Made by a program: the position numbers and the translations under genes
Notes under the pieces: generated by a model
Databases searched by the model: none
The model's input: only the letters and a program-made list of their open reading frames with translations
Told to the model about the DNA's origin: nothing
Source of the DNA: Anaerolineaceae bacterium UBA4890
Lineage (GTDB): Bacteria; Chloroflexota; Anaerolineae; Anaerolineales; Anaerolineaceae
Direction: 5' to 3'
Length of the DNA: 28,482 bases
Assembly (NCBI GenBank): GCA_002399085.1
Contig: DHCY01000022.1
Location: 96,676 to 125,157 of the forward strand
In this document: positions 7,689-15,835 of the stretch, piece after piece
Layout: every line of letters begins with the position of its first letter
How positions within the stretch are numbered: the first letter of the stretch is position 1

Positions 7689-9782
7689 CTAATTACCAAT
7701 CTGAAGACCTTCCAGTTCTGCATCGATTTTTTTGAATTCGAAGTAAGCGTCAATGATCTTACGCACAATCGGACCAGAAACGGTGGAACCTTCACGACCG
7801 TTATAAATAAAAGAAACCACCACGATTTCAGGATCATCATAAGGGGCATAACCTGCAAACCAGGCATGGGAAGGCCACGAGCCGGGTATACATAAGCCCT
7901 CGCGGTTTGCCCAGTCATCGCAATATTCAGCCGTGCCGGTTTTGCCAGCGATCTTGTTTTGATCGCCTTCGTATTCTATTTTCGCAGTGCCTTGCGGGCT
8001 GGTCACCAATTCCATTCCCTTCATCGCCAACTCAATTACCCAGGGTTCCACCACTTTGACTTCGCTGGTCTGGTTGTTGCCTTCGTAAGTATGGATCATG
8101 GGATCTTTGGTGATGTCCCAGAGGATTTCTGGAATAAACGATTGCACCACGTTGCCATCGGCGTCAACCGTTTTGCCGATCATACTTAGCTGCATGTGCT
8201 TACCGCCATTCACAATTGTCGAGAAAGCGTTCATCACCTGAACCGGTGTCGACAATACGTAGCCCTGTCCGACGCCGGCAAGATAGGTATCGCCTGTAGC
8301 CCAGTTTTCACCTTGGTTCAGGCGTTTCCAGGTTGGGTTGGGCAGAAGACCATCAGCTTCACCGGGCAGTTCGATGCCGGTGACCTTTCCATAACCTAAG
8401 GCAGCGCCATATTCGCTGATGTTCCAGATGCCCAATCCGCCGTCCTCAACCTCGCCCGGATAACCACCGCTGGTTTTATACCAGTAGACGTTACAGGAAT
8501 AACCGATGCCATGCTCATAATCGACTGCTCCATGCCCAGCAGGATCGTGGCAATAGTAGCTTTGTTCTGTACCGATATCGCTTTCGTAAAACTGCTGGCG
8601 AAGCGTGATCGTTGGGGTGCAATTGATCGTCTGTTCGGGAGTGACAACACCCTCATTGAGCACGCCTAAAGCCGGCACCATTTTAAAAACTGAGCCGGGA
8701 GGTAACTCTGAAGAGATGGCTTTGTTCAAGAGTGGTTTAGCTTCATCAATGCTGAGTTGCTCATAATAATAGCCGGGGATAAACTGTGACATGCGGTTGT
8801 TTTCATAATTGGGGTAGGAGACCATGAACAGCAGCTCGCCGGTCTTGGGATTCATGCCGATAACGGTTCCAGTGGTACTCATCACCTCACCGCGCTCACG
8901 CATCCAGAATTCGTTCCAATAACGCAATTGTTCAATCAGCGCTGCCCGGGCAACCACTTGCATGCGATAGTCGATGGTCAGGTGAACATCCGCACCAGGC
9001 ACAGGTTCAATCGGTTCTTCGATATCCCTCACAACCTCACCACCAACAGTTTGCTCCACCAGGCGCCGACCGTTCGTCCCTGCCAGCACACCCTGCATTG
9101 AGTTTTCGATACCCATATAACCGACCTTATCCCGACCAGAGACAAAACCGAGGTCGGTGTAATAGTCCAGCAAAACTTCAGGGATGGGTCCTAAAAAGCC
9201 GATAATTTCGGCGGTCTGTTCGCCGGTCGGGTATTCACGCACGGATTCAACTTCAATATCAATGCCGGACCAGTCCATTTTTTTTTCTTCAATGATCATG
9301 GCTGTTTCTTTGCTCAGGTTGCATTTCAGGCGGGTTGCCTGGAAAGGCCAAAGGCTCTCGGCGATCTCAACAATTTGAAAAATACCCAGGTTAGTGAAAC
9401 AGGGTGTAAATGCGCTGGCAGTCTGATCGTTGACTTCACCCTGGTTGACGGGAATGTCTACCAGCTGGCTGAGTTCGTCAAAAATTTCGCGGATTTCACC
9501 TTCCGAATCCGGTAATTCTGCCGGCGTGACAGTTACATTATATTGCGCCGTATTGCGTGCCAGGACAATGCCATTGCGGTCAAAAATCATCCCTCGTTGA
9601 GTAGGGATACTGATAACCGTGGTACGGTTATCTTCTGCCTGGGCAGAATAACTATCACCCTGGATAATCTGGTAATTGAATAATTGCGAGGCATAATAGA
9701 GGAATACCAAAACAATGATCAGATAAATCCAGCGGAATCTGCCCATGTTGATGGTCGGTTTTTTATATTCTTGATTGTTCAT
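7689..9782 (-). CDS. mrdA: Penicillin-binding protein 2 (transpeptidase, elongation)
   Basis: Class B PBP of 697 residues that cross-links peptidoglycan on the outer face of the membrane during elongation. It has one N-terminal anchor helix (about 17-35), then a dimerisation domain starting with TQRGMIFDRNG (61-71). The transpeptidase domain has the three canonical motifs: SVFK with Ser364 and Lys367, SCN at 429-431 and KTG at 614-616. Length is normal for PBP2. It begins with ATGA overlapping the mreD stop by four bases and is followed at once by the minC-like gene. With RodA it forms the polymerase/transpeptidase pair of the Rod complex, scaffolded by MreBCD from the same operon. Confidence 0.95.
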   Translation of the reverse strand: MNNQEYKKPTINMGRFRWIYLIIVLVFLYYASQLFNYQIIQGDSYSAQAEDNRTTVISIPTQRGMIFDRNGIVLARNTAQYNVTVTPAELPDSEGEIREIFDELSQLVDIPVNQGEVNDQTASAFTPCFTNLGIFQIVEIAESLWPFQATRLKCNLSKETAMIIEEKKMDWSGIDIEVESVREYPTGEQTAEIIGFLGPIPEVLLDYYTDLGFVSGRDKVGYMGIENSMQGVLAGTNGRRLVEQTVGGEVVRDIEEPIEPVPGADVHLTIDYRMQVVARAALIEQLRYWNEFWMRERGEVMSTTGTVIGMNPKTGELLFMVSYPNYENNRMSQFIPGYYYEQLSIDEAKPLLNKAISSELPPGSVFKMVPALGVLNEGVVTPEQTINCTPTITLRQQFYESDIGTEQSYYCHDPAGHGAVDYEHGIGYSCNVYWYKTSGGYPGEVEDGGLGIWNISEYGAALGYGKVTGIELPGEADGLLPNPTWKRLNQGENWATGDTYLAGVGQGYVLSTPVQVMNAFSTIVNGGKHMQLSMIGKTVDADGNVVQSFIPEILWDITKDPMIHTYEGNNQTSEVKVVEPWVIELAMKGMELVTSPQGTAKIEYEGDQNKIAGKTGTAEYCDDWANREGLCIPGSWPSHAWFAGYAPYDDPEIVVVSFIYNGREGSTVSGPIVRKIIDAYFEFKKIDAELEGLQIGN

Positions 9783-10282
9783 GCTTCAACTCCTTTCGGA
9801 AAAGCATAATGAGCGACCTCACGGACAATCGCATGCATCGGGATCGCCAGCAGCATATTGAGTAATATGGACGGTAACGCTACCTCAACCAGGGCGTCAG
9901 TAAAGTTCAGGTCGACCCTGGTGACGAACAGGTAAACAAGGTTGAGGATGGTCTGCAGCAGAGATGCGCCAAAAGCAAGCACAAGCATGCTCAACAGCGG
10001 CGATTGCATCAACCTCGCCTGGAACAGCCTGCTCACCTGGTAGACAATAAAATAGACTACCATCGGTATCCAGGTTGGTACAGCAGAGATTGCACCAACA
10101 GCTCCCGCCATGATCAAAACCAGCAGCCAGAGCCGTTTGCTGCGGTCATGCAGACACCAGGCGATCACAAAGAGCAGAACGATGTCGGCACTACCCGAGA
10201 GGATTTTCCACTGGCTGAATACGCTCATTTGAAGCATGGCAGTCAGGACGAAACCTGCGAATCCGATCAGATACGATAGCAT
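9779..10282 (-). CDS. mreD: Rod shape-determining protein MreD
   Basis: Small, very hydrophobic protein of 167 residues with five to six predicted transmembrane helices, in the fixed position between mreC and mrdA. MreD sequences diverge strongly, so the call rests on size, membrane topology and synteny as much as on sequence. It is thought to link MreC with PBP2/RodA in the membrane. The ATG is seven bases after the mreC stop, and the stop overlaps the mrdA start (ATGA). Confidence 0.85.
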   Translation of the reverse strand: MLSYLIGFAGFVLTAMLQMSVFSQWKILSGSADIVLLFVIAWCLHDRSKRLWLLVLIMAGAVGAISAVPTWIPMVVYFIVYQVSRLFQARLMQSPLLSMLVLAFGASLLQTILNLVYLFVTRVDLNFTDALVEVALPSILLNMLLAIPMHAIVREVAHYAFPKGVEA

Positions 10283-10289
10283 AAGACCC

Positions 10290-11129
10290 TCACGGAACCA
10301 ACGGGGAGATATCCACGGAATCGAAGTTTGTGATCACCAGAACAGCGCTCAGGTTCGAAAAATCGACAACAGGTTGAATCGAGCCAGTTTGGAAAAGGAC
10401 GTTTTGCTTGGACTGCATGGTCAAAACTTGCCCAACAAAGATGTTGGGTGGGTAGGTTCCGCCCAAACCAGAAGTCATCAAAATTTCACCTATCTGCACC
10501 TCGGTATCAACCGGCACCATATCCAGAGCGATTTCACCGGTCACAGAACCACGCACCAATCCCTCCACACCGGCGATCTGCAATTTAACGTTCACCGTCG
10601 AGTTAGCGTCTGTAATCAACTGGATCCTGGCAGCATCAGAGATCAGGGCATCAATGCGACCCACCAGCCCCTGCTGCGTTACCACAGGCATGCCGTGCCG
10701 CAGACCATCGTTACTGCCCTTGTCGATGATGATGTACTGCAAATAAGGGCTAATTTCTCGACCGATCACCGTTGCTGCCACATATTCGTGCTCCGGGTTC
10801 GTCCGTGCAAAATCGAGCAAAGTGTAGAGGATGTCGGACTGTGCCAGGTTCTCCTGCAAGGCAACAATTTCACTTTGCAGCAAGGCCACCTCGTTCTCCA
10901 GGCGGGCGTTTTCTGACCGCAGCGTTGCCATATCGCGCGGAGAGTTAAAGAAATCGCTGAAAGCAAGGTAGCGCTGCGAGAGCCAGCTCTGCGCTGAGAT
11001 AAAAGGGCTAACTGAAACACTGAATACAGGTGTCAGGTAGCCGGAAATTGCGAGAAAAAGGACCCCCGAAACAACCAGAATAATGATCAGGTTGCGCAAA
11101 TTTTTTGGTGTTAAAAGTTTTTTAATCAT
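10290..11129 (-). CDS. mreC: Rod shape-determining protein MreC
   Basis: 279-residue bitopic protein: short basic cytoplasmic N-terminus (MIKKLLTPK), one membrane helix (about 11-33), a coiled coil (about 67-95, rich in Leu/Glu heptads such as RSENARLENEVALLQSEI), then the beta-barrel MreC domain. The latter includes VIGREISPYLQYIIIDKGSNDGLRHGMPV, interrupted here only by my reading, around residues 121-149, and later GLGGTYPPNIFVGQV. MreC activates PBP2/RodA outside the membrane and couples them to MreB. The ATG has no clear Shine-Dalgarno site, and a 7-bp hairpin lies in the 33-base gap after mreB, so its translation may be lower than that of MreB. Confidence 0.93.
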   Translation of the reverse strand: MIKKLLTPKNLRNLIIILVVSGVLFLAISGYLTPVFSVSVSPFISAQSWLSQRYLAFSDFFNSPRDMATLRSENARLENEVALLQSEIVALQENLAQSDILYTLLDFARTNPEHEYVAATVIGREISPYLQYIIIDKGSNDGLRHGMPVVTQQGLVGRIDALISDAARIQLITDANSTVNVKLQIAGVEGLVRGSVTGEIALDMVPVDTEVQIGEILMTSGLGGTYPPNIFVGQVLTMQSKQNVLFQTGSIQPVVDFSNLSAVLVITNFDSVDISPLVP

Positions 11130-11137
11130 AACAGGAT

Positions 11138-11156
11138 CGACCGGTTAGTCCGGTCG
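11138..11156 (-). other. Intercistronic hairpin between mreB and mreC
   Basis: CGACCGG, 5-nt loop, CCGGTCG: a perfect GC-rich 7-bp stem within the 33-base mreB-mreC gap, with no T-run after it. It may stabilise the mreB 3' end or reduce mreC expression. Confidence 0.5.
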
Positions 11157-11162
11157 TTGAAT

Positions 11163-12242
11163 TCATGCTGGCTGGCTGCTGGAATATGGGTCTCGTTCAA
11201 TGCCGACCAATAAGTTTTCGTACAGTTCCATATCATCCAAAACCATACCACAACCACGTGCCACGCAAGTCATCGGATCTTCTGCCACCCACACGCGGAC
11301 ACGGACCTCGTTCGACAAACGGTCAGCAAGACCTTGCAGCTGCGCGGTACCTCCTGCCAGGCAAATACCGTTGTCCATCAGGTCTGCCAGAATCTCTGGA
11401 GGAGATTCATCCAGGGCATCTTTAACAGTATCAACAATTACCTGGATTGAGGGTGCTAAAGCCTCACGGATTTCTACTGAAGAGATCTCGATCGATTCAG
11501 GCAGCCCTGTGATCAGGTTGCGCCCGCGCACATCGACGGTTTTTTCTTCTTTAAGCGGGTAAGCTGAACCGATGGCGATTTTAACTTTTTCTGCCATTTG
11601 GTCGCCAATAAACAAATTGTATTTGCTCCGCACGTATTCGATAATATCCTGGTCGAGTTCATCACCCGCTACACGCAGTGAACGCGAGATGACGATTCCA
11701 CCGCCAGCTATGACCGCCACTTCGGTGGTCCCGCCACCAATATCGACGATCATATTACCCGAGTCTTCTTCAATGGGCAGACCTGCGCCAATTGCAGCCG
11801 CTGCCGGTTCGTGGATCATAAAGGCTTCGCGTGCACCAGCTGCCATGGCGGCATCATATACGGCGCGTTTTTCTACTTCCGTCGCACCGGAAGGGATGCC
11901 AACCACCACTCGGGAATAGGGAAACAGAACGATACTGTTTTCATGAGCTTTGCTGATGAAATATTCAAGCATTGCCTGGGTAATATCGTATTCAGAAATC
12001 ACACCATCGCGCAATGGGCGCAAGGTTACCATATTGGCAGGCGTACGCCCGACCATTGCCTTGGCGGCTGCCCCGATTTTTTCGGGTTCACGGGTTCGTT
12101 TGTTGATTGCTACCCAGGAAGGCTCGTTAATGACGATGCCTTTACCTCTTACATTAACCAAAGTATTCGCTGTTCCCAGGTCAATACCCAGATCCAGCGA
12201 GAGCAACCCCAGCAACCATTTTATTGGGTTGAAAAAAGCCAA
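11163..12242 (-). CDS. mreB: Rod shape-determining protein MreB (actin homologue)
   Basis: Bacterial actin of 359 residues that forms membrane-bound filaments guiding side-wall synthesis. The nucleotide-binding motifs are intact: phosphate-1 loop LDLGIDLGTANTLV (about 16-29), connect-1 region, phosphate-2 loop MIVDIGGGTTEVAVI, and adenosine motif GICLAGGTAQLQGLADRL. The N-terminal MAFFNPIKWLLGLL is amphipathic and suited to membrane binding. The start is TTG, supported by GGAG seven bases upstream. It is the first gene of mreB-mreC-mreD-mrdA-minC-rodA, behind an extended -10 promoter. Confidence 0.97.
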   Translation of the reverse strand: MAFFNPIKWLLGLLSLDLGIDLGTANTLVNVRGKGIVINEPSWVAINKRTREPEKIGAAAKAMVGRTPANMVTLRPLRDGVISEYDITQAMLEYFISKAHENSIVLFPYSRVVVGIPSGATEVEKRAVYDAAMAAGAREAFMIHEPAAAAIGAGLPIEEDSGNMIVDIGGGTTEVAVIAGGGIVISRSLRVAGDELDQDIIEYVRSKYNLFIGDQMAEKVKIAIGSAYPLKEEKTVDVRGRNLITGLPESIEISSVEIREALAPSIQVIVDTVKDALDESPPEILADLMDNGICLAGGTAQLQGLADRLSNEVRVRVWVAEDPMTCVARGCGMVLDDMELYENLLVGIERDPYSSSQPA

Positions 12243-12289
12243 ATTTTATCTCCATCTATCGAAGAGTCAGTCTTCTGTATATGCGCCGA

Positions 12290-12298
12290 ATTATATCA
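12290..12298 (-). promoter_or_regulatory. Extended -10 promoter of the mreB operon
   Basis: TGATATAAT on the minus strand, a perfect TATAAT box with TG extension, about 48 bases before the TTG start of mreB. A TTGACC further upstream is too far away to be its -35. Confidence 0.55.
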
Positions 12299-12401
12299 TA
12301 GAGCAAATTTCTGATAGCAGGTCAAGCGGTGAGGCAGGTTGAATTATTAGATTGTACCTGGGGAATGGTCTCTCGATGGCGGTCTGGCTTCTTTTTTGCA
12401 G

Positions 12402-12460
12402 GGGAGACCTGCCGTGGTCTCCCACTATCACCTAGCCGTGCCCGCCACGAAGTGGACGGG
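12402..12460. other. Two strong hairpins in the mreB / zinc-ribbon gene intergenic region
   Basis: GGGAGACC, 6-nt loop, GGTCTCCC (12402-12423) is a perfect 8-bp stem. CCCGCCAC, GAA, GTGG-A-CGGG (12441-12460) is an 8-bp stem with one bulged A. No T-run follows either. They may lie in the 5' leader of the plus-strand zinc-ribbon gene or be REP-like repeats. They match no RNA family that I can name. Confidence 0.4.
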
Positions 12461-12524
12461 TATCAGCTAAAAGCCCGTGACCTGTTACAATTATTATCCA
12501 CGAAGAAATTAGAGACGGAGACAC

Positions 12525-13226
12525 ATGAACGAAACATTCAGCCTTTACCGACTGCAGCAACTCGATTCACAACGGATCCAAAGACTCAAACGCATCAAAC
12601 AAATTGACCAAATCATCGCGTCAGATAAAGTCGTGCTAAAAGCCCGTGCGACCCTCCAAAAAGCAACTGACGCATTAAACGAGAGCGACAACCAGCTCGA
12701 TGACTTGCATAAAAAAGCAGAAGAGAAATCCCTGAAATTAAAGCTGACTCAATCAAAGCTTTATGGGGGGAAAATCAGCGCCACCAAAGAATTGCAGGAC
12801 CTCCAGGCAGAAAGTGAAGCCTTGCGGCGCGTCATCAAAACCATGGAAGATGAACAGATTCAACTCATGGAAGTAAATGACTCATGCCAGGAAGCAAAAA
12901 AGGAAGCCGAAGCCGAATTGCAGAAACTGCTCAATGCAAAAGCCACCGAAAATTCACTTTTGATGGGGGAGCGGGAGAAGTTAATTAAACAGCTGCCGAA
13001 GATCAACGCTCAGCGCGATGCTCTGAAAAGCCAGTTGGACGCAAAACTGCTTGAAGAGTATGATGCCTTGTTTAAAAGGAAGGGTGGGGTAGCGGTAGCC
13101 GAGGTTTATGACAGTAGTTGCAAAGCCTGCGGTGTGGAGCTTTCACCAACCGACATACAACTCGCCGCCAACCCAAACATGATCACAAAGTGCAAAAGCT
13201 GCGGCAGGATATTATATAAGAGCTAA
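12525..13226 (+). CDS. Coiled-coil protein with C4-type zinc ribbon
   Basis: 233-residue cytoplasmic protein. Residues about 5-185 are charged and heptad-like, predicting a long antiparallel coiled-coil hairpin. The C-terminus is a zinc ribbon with two CxxC pairs (SCKACGVELSP, then KCKSCGRILY). This is the architecture of the widespread C4-type zinc-ribbon family (zf-RING_7), suggested to bind nucleic acid, without a settled function. The start ATG follows GGAG by four bases. It is a single plus-strand gene flanked by minus-strand operons, preceded by two strong hairpins. Confidence 0.85.
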   Translation: MNETFSLYRLQQLDSQRIQRLKRIKQIDQIIASDKVVLKARATLQKATDALNESDNQLDDLHKKAEEKSLKLKLTQSKLYGGKISATKELQDLQAESEALRRVIKTMEDEQIQLMEVNDSCQEAKKEAEAELQKLLNAKATENSLLMGEREKLIKQLPKINAQRDALKSQLDAKLLEEYDALFKRKGGVAVAEVYDSSCKACGVELSPTDIQLAANPNMITKCKSCGRILYKS

Positions 13227-13274
13227 TTAATCAGTGTTGCGAGATAAGGTGGGGCATCGATCAGCCCAATGGAT

Positions 13275-13535
13275 TTATACAAACCTTACCAAAAAACGCG
13301 TCAGCAGCCACTCGATCAGGTTTACTACCAGGATTGCAACCACGGGAGTATAGTCAACTCCATTAATCGGTTTGATGAAACGACGAAACGGATCGAGGAT
13401 CGGGTCGACAAGTCTGGCGATTCCAATCCGCAGCGGTCGATCGCCTGCCATAAATAATGACAACAAAACATGCAAAAAAAGCAAAAAAACGATTGACCGT
13501 GCGAAAATCTGGATAAAAAGTATTATATATTGCAT
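13275..13535 (-). CDS. yggT: YggT family membrane protein
   Basis: 86-residue protein with two hydrophobic helices separated by a basic loop containing the family pattern LVDPILDPFRRFIKP. YggT proteins are linked with osmotic tolerance and, in Gram-positives (YlmG), with cell division or cofactor biogenesis loci; the molecular role is unknown. The ATG is preceded by GAGG four bases upstream and lies 15 bases after yggS. The yggS-yggT pair is widely conserved, which supports both calls. Confidence 0.85.
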   Translation of the reverse strand: MQYIILFIQIFARSIVFLLFLHVLLSLFMAGDRPLRIGIARLVDPILDPFRRFIKPINGVDYTPVVAILVVNLIEWLLTRFLVRFV

Positions 13536-13550
13536 GATTCCTCAAACTTG

Positions 13551-14288
13551 TTATGCTCGTGGTCCAAGCAAGCGCTCGCCTATGCGCACGATGGTTGCGC
13601 CTTCTTCGATGGCAATTTCAAAGTCAGCTGACGTTCCTGCTGAAAGCTGCGAAAGTTTTGCTTCCATCACCTCGGAGCTCAAATAATCTCTCAATTTTCT
13701 CAATTTCTGAAAATAAGGACGGCTAGCTTCTGGATCAAGAAATAAGGGCGGCATCGCCATTAAACCGACCAGATTTAACCTGTCCATTTTCAAAATCTGG
13801 CGCACCACCGGTAACAAAGCTGCCCAATCGTCATGATCACTACCCTGGAAACCGGACTTGGAGTCTTCGTCGCCGATATTGACCTCCAGGAAGACTTCCA
13901 ATGGCGGCAATTCTGCCGGTCTGAACTTATTAAGCAAGTCTGCCAGTTTCAGTGAGTCCACTGAGTGGACGGCATGGAAGTTTTCTGCCACCTGGCGGGC
14001 TTTACGGCTCTGGATGTGCCCAACCATATCCCAGCGAATGTCAGCGTACTGGTGGAAGTATTCGGTTTTGGGCAAGGCTTCCTGGACGTAGCTCTCCCCG
14101 AATGCCAATTGACCACAGCGATAAGCAGCTTCGATCACCTCAACCGGTTGGCGCTTGCTGATCGCCAAAACCCTGATCTCATCAGCATCCCGCCCGCTTA
14201 CCGCTGCAGCCCGGCTCACGATCTCCAGGATCTCAGCCAGATTTTGCTCGATTTTCGTCTTGATCAGCGCGATTTCCCTGCTATCCAT
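13551..14288 (-). CDS. yggS: Pyridoxal phosphate homeostasis protein YggS/PLPBP
   Basis: 245-residue single-domain TIM-barrel protein that binds pyridoxal 5'-phosphate and buffers the cofactor without known catalysis. Conserved blocks: AISKRQPVEVI with the PLP lysine (Lys about 45), FGESYVQEALPK (usual FGEN), MVGHIQSRKAR, LSAGTSADFEIAIEEGATIVRIGERLLGPR in two adjoining segments near the C-terminus. The phosphate-binding part is intact. Its start overlaps the 3' end of the pgeF/yfiH gene by eight bases behind GGGAG, implying translational coupling. Confidence 0.93.
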   Translation of the reverse strand: MDSREIALIKTKIEQNLAEILEIVSRAAAVSGRDADEIRVLAISKRQPVEVIEAAYRCGQLAFGESYVQEALPKTEYFHQYADIRWDMVGHIQSRKARQVAENFHAVHSVDSLKLADLLNKFRPAELPPLEVFLEVNIGDEDSKSGFQGSDHDDWAALLPVVRQILKMDRLNLVGLMAMPPLFLDPEASRPYFQKLRKLRDYLSSEVMEAKLSQLSAGTSADFEIAIEEGATIVRIGERLLGPRA

Positions 14289-15081
14289 GCTCTCCCTTCG
14301 GAGTCAGGCTGATTGCGGCAGCAAATCGTCCGGTCAGCCCTTTTTCCTTACGATAAGAATACCATTCGTGAAGGTTTTCGGCAGTGCAAATGTGCGATTG
14401 CTCAATATGCTGAATGCCAACCTTGCGCAAACTCCACTCGTTGGCTGCCCAAAGGTCAAGGTAATATCCATCTGGTGTTTCGTTGACAAATTTTGCAGCT
14501 TCGTCGCCCCATCTTTTGAAAAATCTGGCTCTGACCTCGGGTCCAATTTGATAACAGTGGCTACAAATCGAAGGACCAATGCCTACGCGCAGTGTTGCTG
14601 GGTCACTGCCATACTCTTTGAGCGCTGCTTCAACCGCCACCAAGCCAACCTCGATCAGCGTTCCCTGCCAGCCGGCATGCAACAGCCCGACTACTTTTTT
14701 CACAGGGTCGTGAATCATGATCGGGACGCAATCGGCAAAGCGCATGATTAAAGTGACATCAGGGTTTTGTGTAAATATGCCATCGCCTGGTTGATGCTTT
14801 TGGGTTTCAGGTCTGGGGGAATCCGTGAAATGGATTGTATCGCCATGCACCTGCCAAACATCAAAACGACTATCAAAGGGCATGCCAAAATTCTCAAACA
14901 GCCTGAGATGGTTTTCGCGCACATGCTCCGGCTTGTCACCATTGGTGCCGCCCAGATTGAGCTCGCTGAAGTGACCTTCCGAGACACCCCCTTTTCGAGT
15001 ATAAAAAGCATGATTCACCAGGCTTTTATCGAAACTCTCAAAGTGATAGGTCACCAACCCCTCTTTTTCTTGCCGGTACAT
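14281..15081 (-). CDS. pgeF: Laccase-domain protein YfiH/PgeF (LACC1 family)
   Basis: About 266-residue member of the multicopper-oxidase-like 'laccase domain' family. Bacterial members have been described as peptidoglycan editing factor and as purine nucleoside phosphorylase/adenosine deaminase. The metal-ligand residues are present: His in WQVHGD, Cys in FADCVP and His in LLHAGWQG. The ATG at 15081 is preferred over an upstream codon at 15102 because AAGGAGG lies six bases before it; that site overlaps the end of the DUF2085 gene. Downstream it overlaps yggS by eight bases. Confidence 0.92.
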   Translation of the reverse strand: MYRQEKEGLVTYHFESFDKSLVNHAFYTRKGGVSEGHFSELNLGGTNGDKPEHVRENHLRLFENFGMPFDSRFDVWQVHGDTIHFTDSPRPETQKHQPGDGIFTQNPDVTLIMRFADCVPIMIHDPVKKVVGLLHAGWQGTLIEVGLVAVEAALKEYGSDPATLRVGIGPSICSHCYQIGPEVRARFFKRWGDEAAKFVNETPDGYYLDLWAANEWSLRKVGIQHIEQSHICTAENLHEWYSYRKEKGLTGRFAAAISLTPKGEHG

Positions 15082-15082
15082 G

Positions 15083-15826
15083 TTAGTCCTCCTTAGATGC
15101 ACTGGTTGCTGTCGGTTTCATTTTCGTGTCGTTGATCATCTCGTCAATTGAAGGCAGCCCAAACCAGGCAGTGAACCAGCCGAACATCGCACCGGTCAGC
15201 ACCCTCAGAAAGGGCGTGCTTTCGCGCATGGCAAACCAGCTCATTGCAGGAATATCCATCTGGCTGACAAGCTGTGACAGCCCATCGAGCCCCATCGGAC
15301 CCAGCGCCAGGATGATCCAGGCAAACCAAGGCAGGGGTTTGAGTTTACGCTTTGTCAGGGCGAAAACCAACCCAAATAACAGTAAACTGGTGTAAATTGC
15401 CACGTCCCGCTGGCACAAGGCTGTCTTATAGCCCAACTGCTCGTTGCCGCGGAATGCCATTGCTGCCAGGTTGTCCTGGCTGTCGAGACCTGTTGCTTGC
15501 TCGTAGGTTTTCAGCCCTTCAATTCCAGTAATTTCACGGGGGAACACCGCCTGCTCTCCAAAGAGAAAAAACGAGCGATAAGCCAATTGATGACAGAGCG
15601 GTTTATACATCCTGTAGATCACATCAGCGGCGCTGGTCTGACCCGTTTTCATTAACACTGGTGCCATCAAAGGCAGGATGATGTAAATTGCCAGGGCAGT
15701 GTTTATCAGCGCCAGGTAATGGCGCTTGAGCCATGACCCGACTTTGCCGCTTAGGCTTTGTTCAGGGTTTTGTCTTTCTTCAGCACGCTGGCTGGGTTGC
15801 AGAACGTCTTTCCCAGGAGCAGGCAT
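15083..15826 (-). CDS. DUF2085 membrane protein
   Basis: 247-residue membrane protein with about four hydrophobic helices. The conserved DUF2085 core is clear: YKPLCHQLAYRSFFLFGEQ (Cys-His near residues 97-98), ALCQRDVAIYTSLLLFGLVF and LGPMGLDGLSQL. The conserved Cys and His residues suggest a metal or redox site facing the membrane surface, but no function is established. A charged N-terminal tail of about 35 residues precedes the first helix. It starts nine bases after the L,D-transpeptidase stop and its 3' end contains the Shine-Dalgarno site of pgeF. Confidence 0.85.
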   Translation of the reverse strand: MPAPGKDVLQPSQRAEERQNPEQSLSGKVGSWLKRHYLALINTALAIYIILPLMAPVLMKTGQTSAADVIYRMYKPLCHQLAYRSFFLFGEQAVFPREITGIEGLKTYEQATGLDSQDNLAAMAFRGNEQLGYKTALCQRDVAIYTSLLLFGLVFALTKRKLKPLPWFAWIILALGPMGLDGLSQLVSQMDIPAMSWFAMRESTPFLRVLTGAMFGWFTAWFGLPSIDEMINDTKMKPTATSASKED

Positions 15827-15835
15827 AACCGCAAG

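Noticed and set aside
12329..12607. 92-codon plus-strand ORF before the zinc-ribbon gene
   Set aside because: It spans the hairpins and overlaps the well-supported zinc-ribbon start out of frame; its composition looks non-coding.
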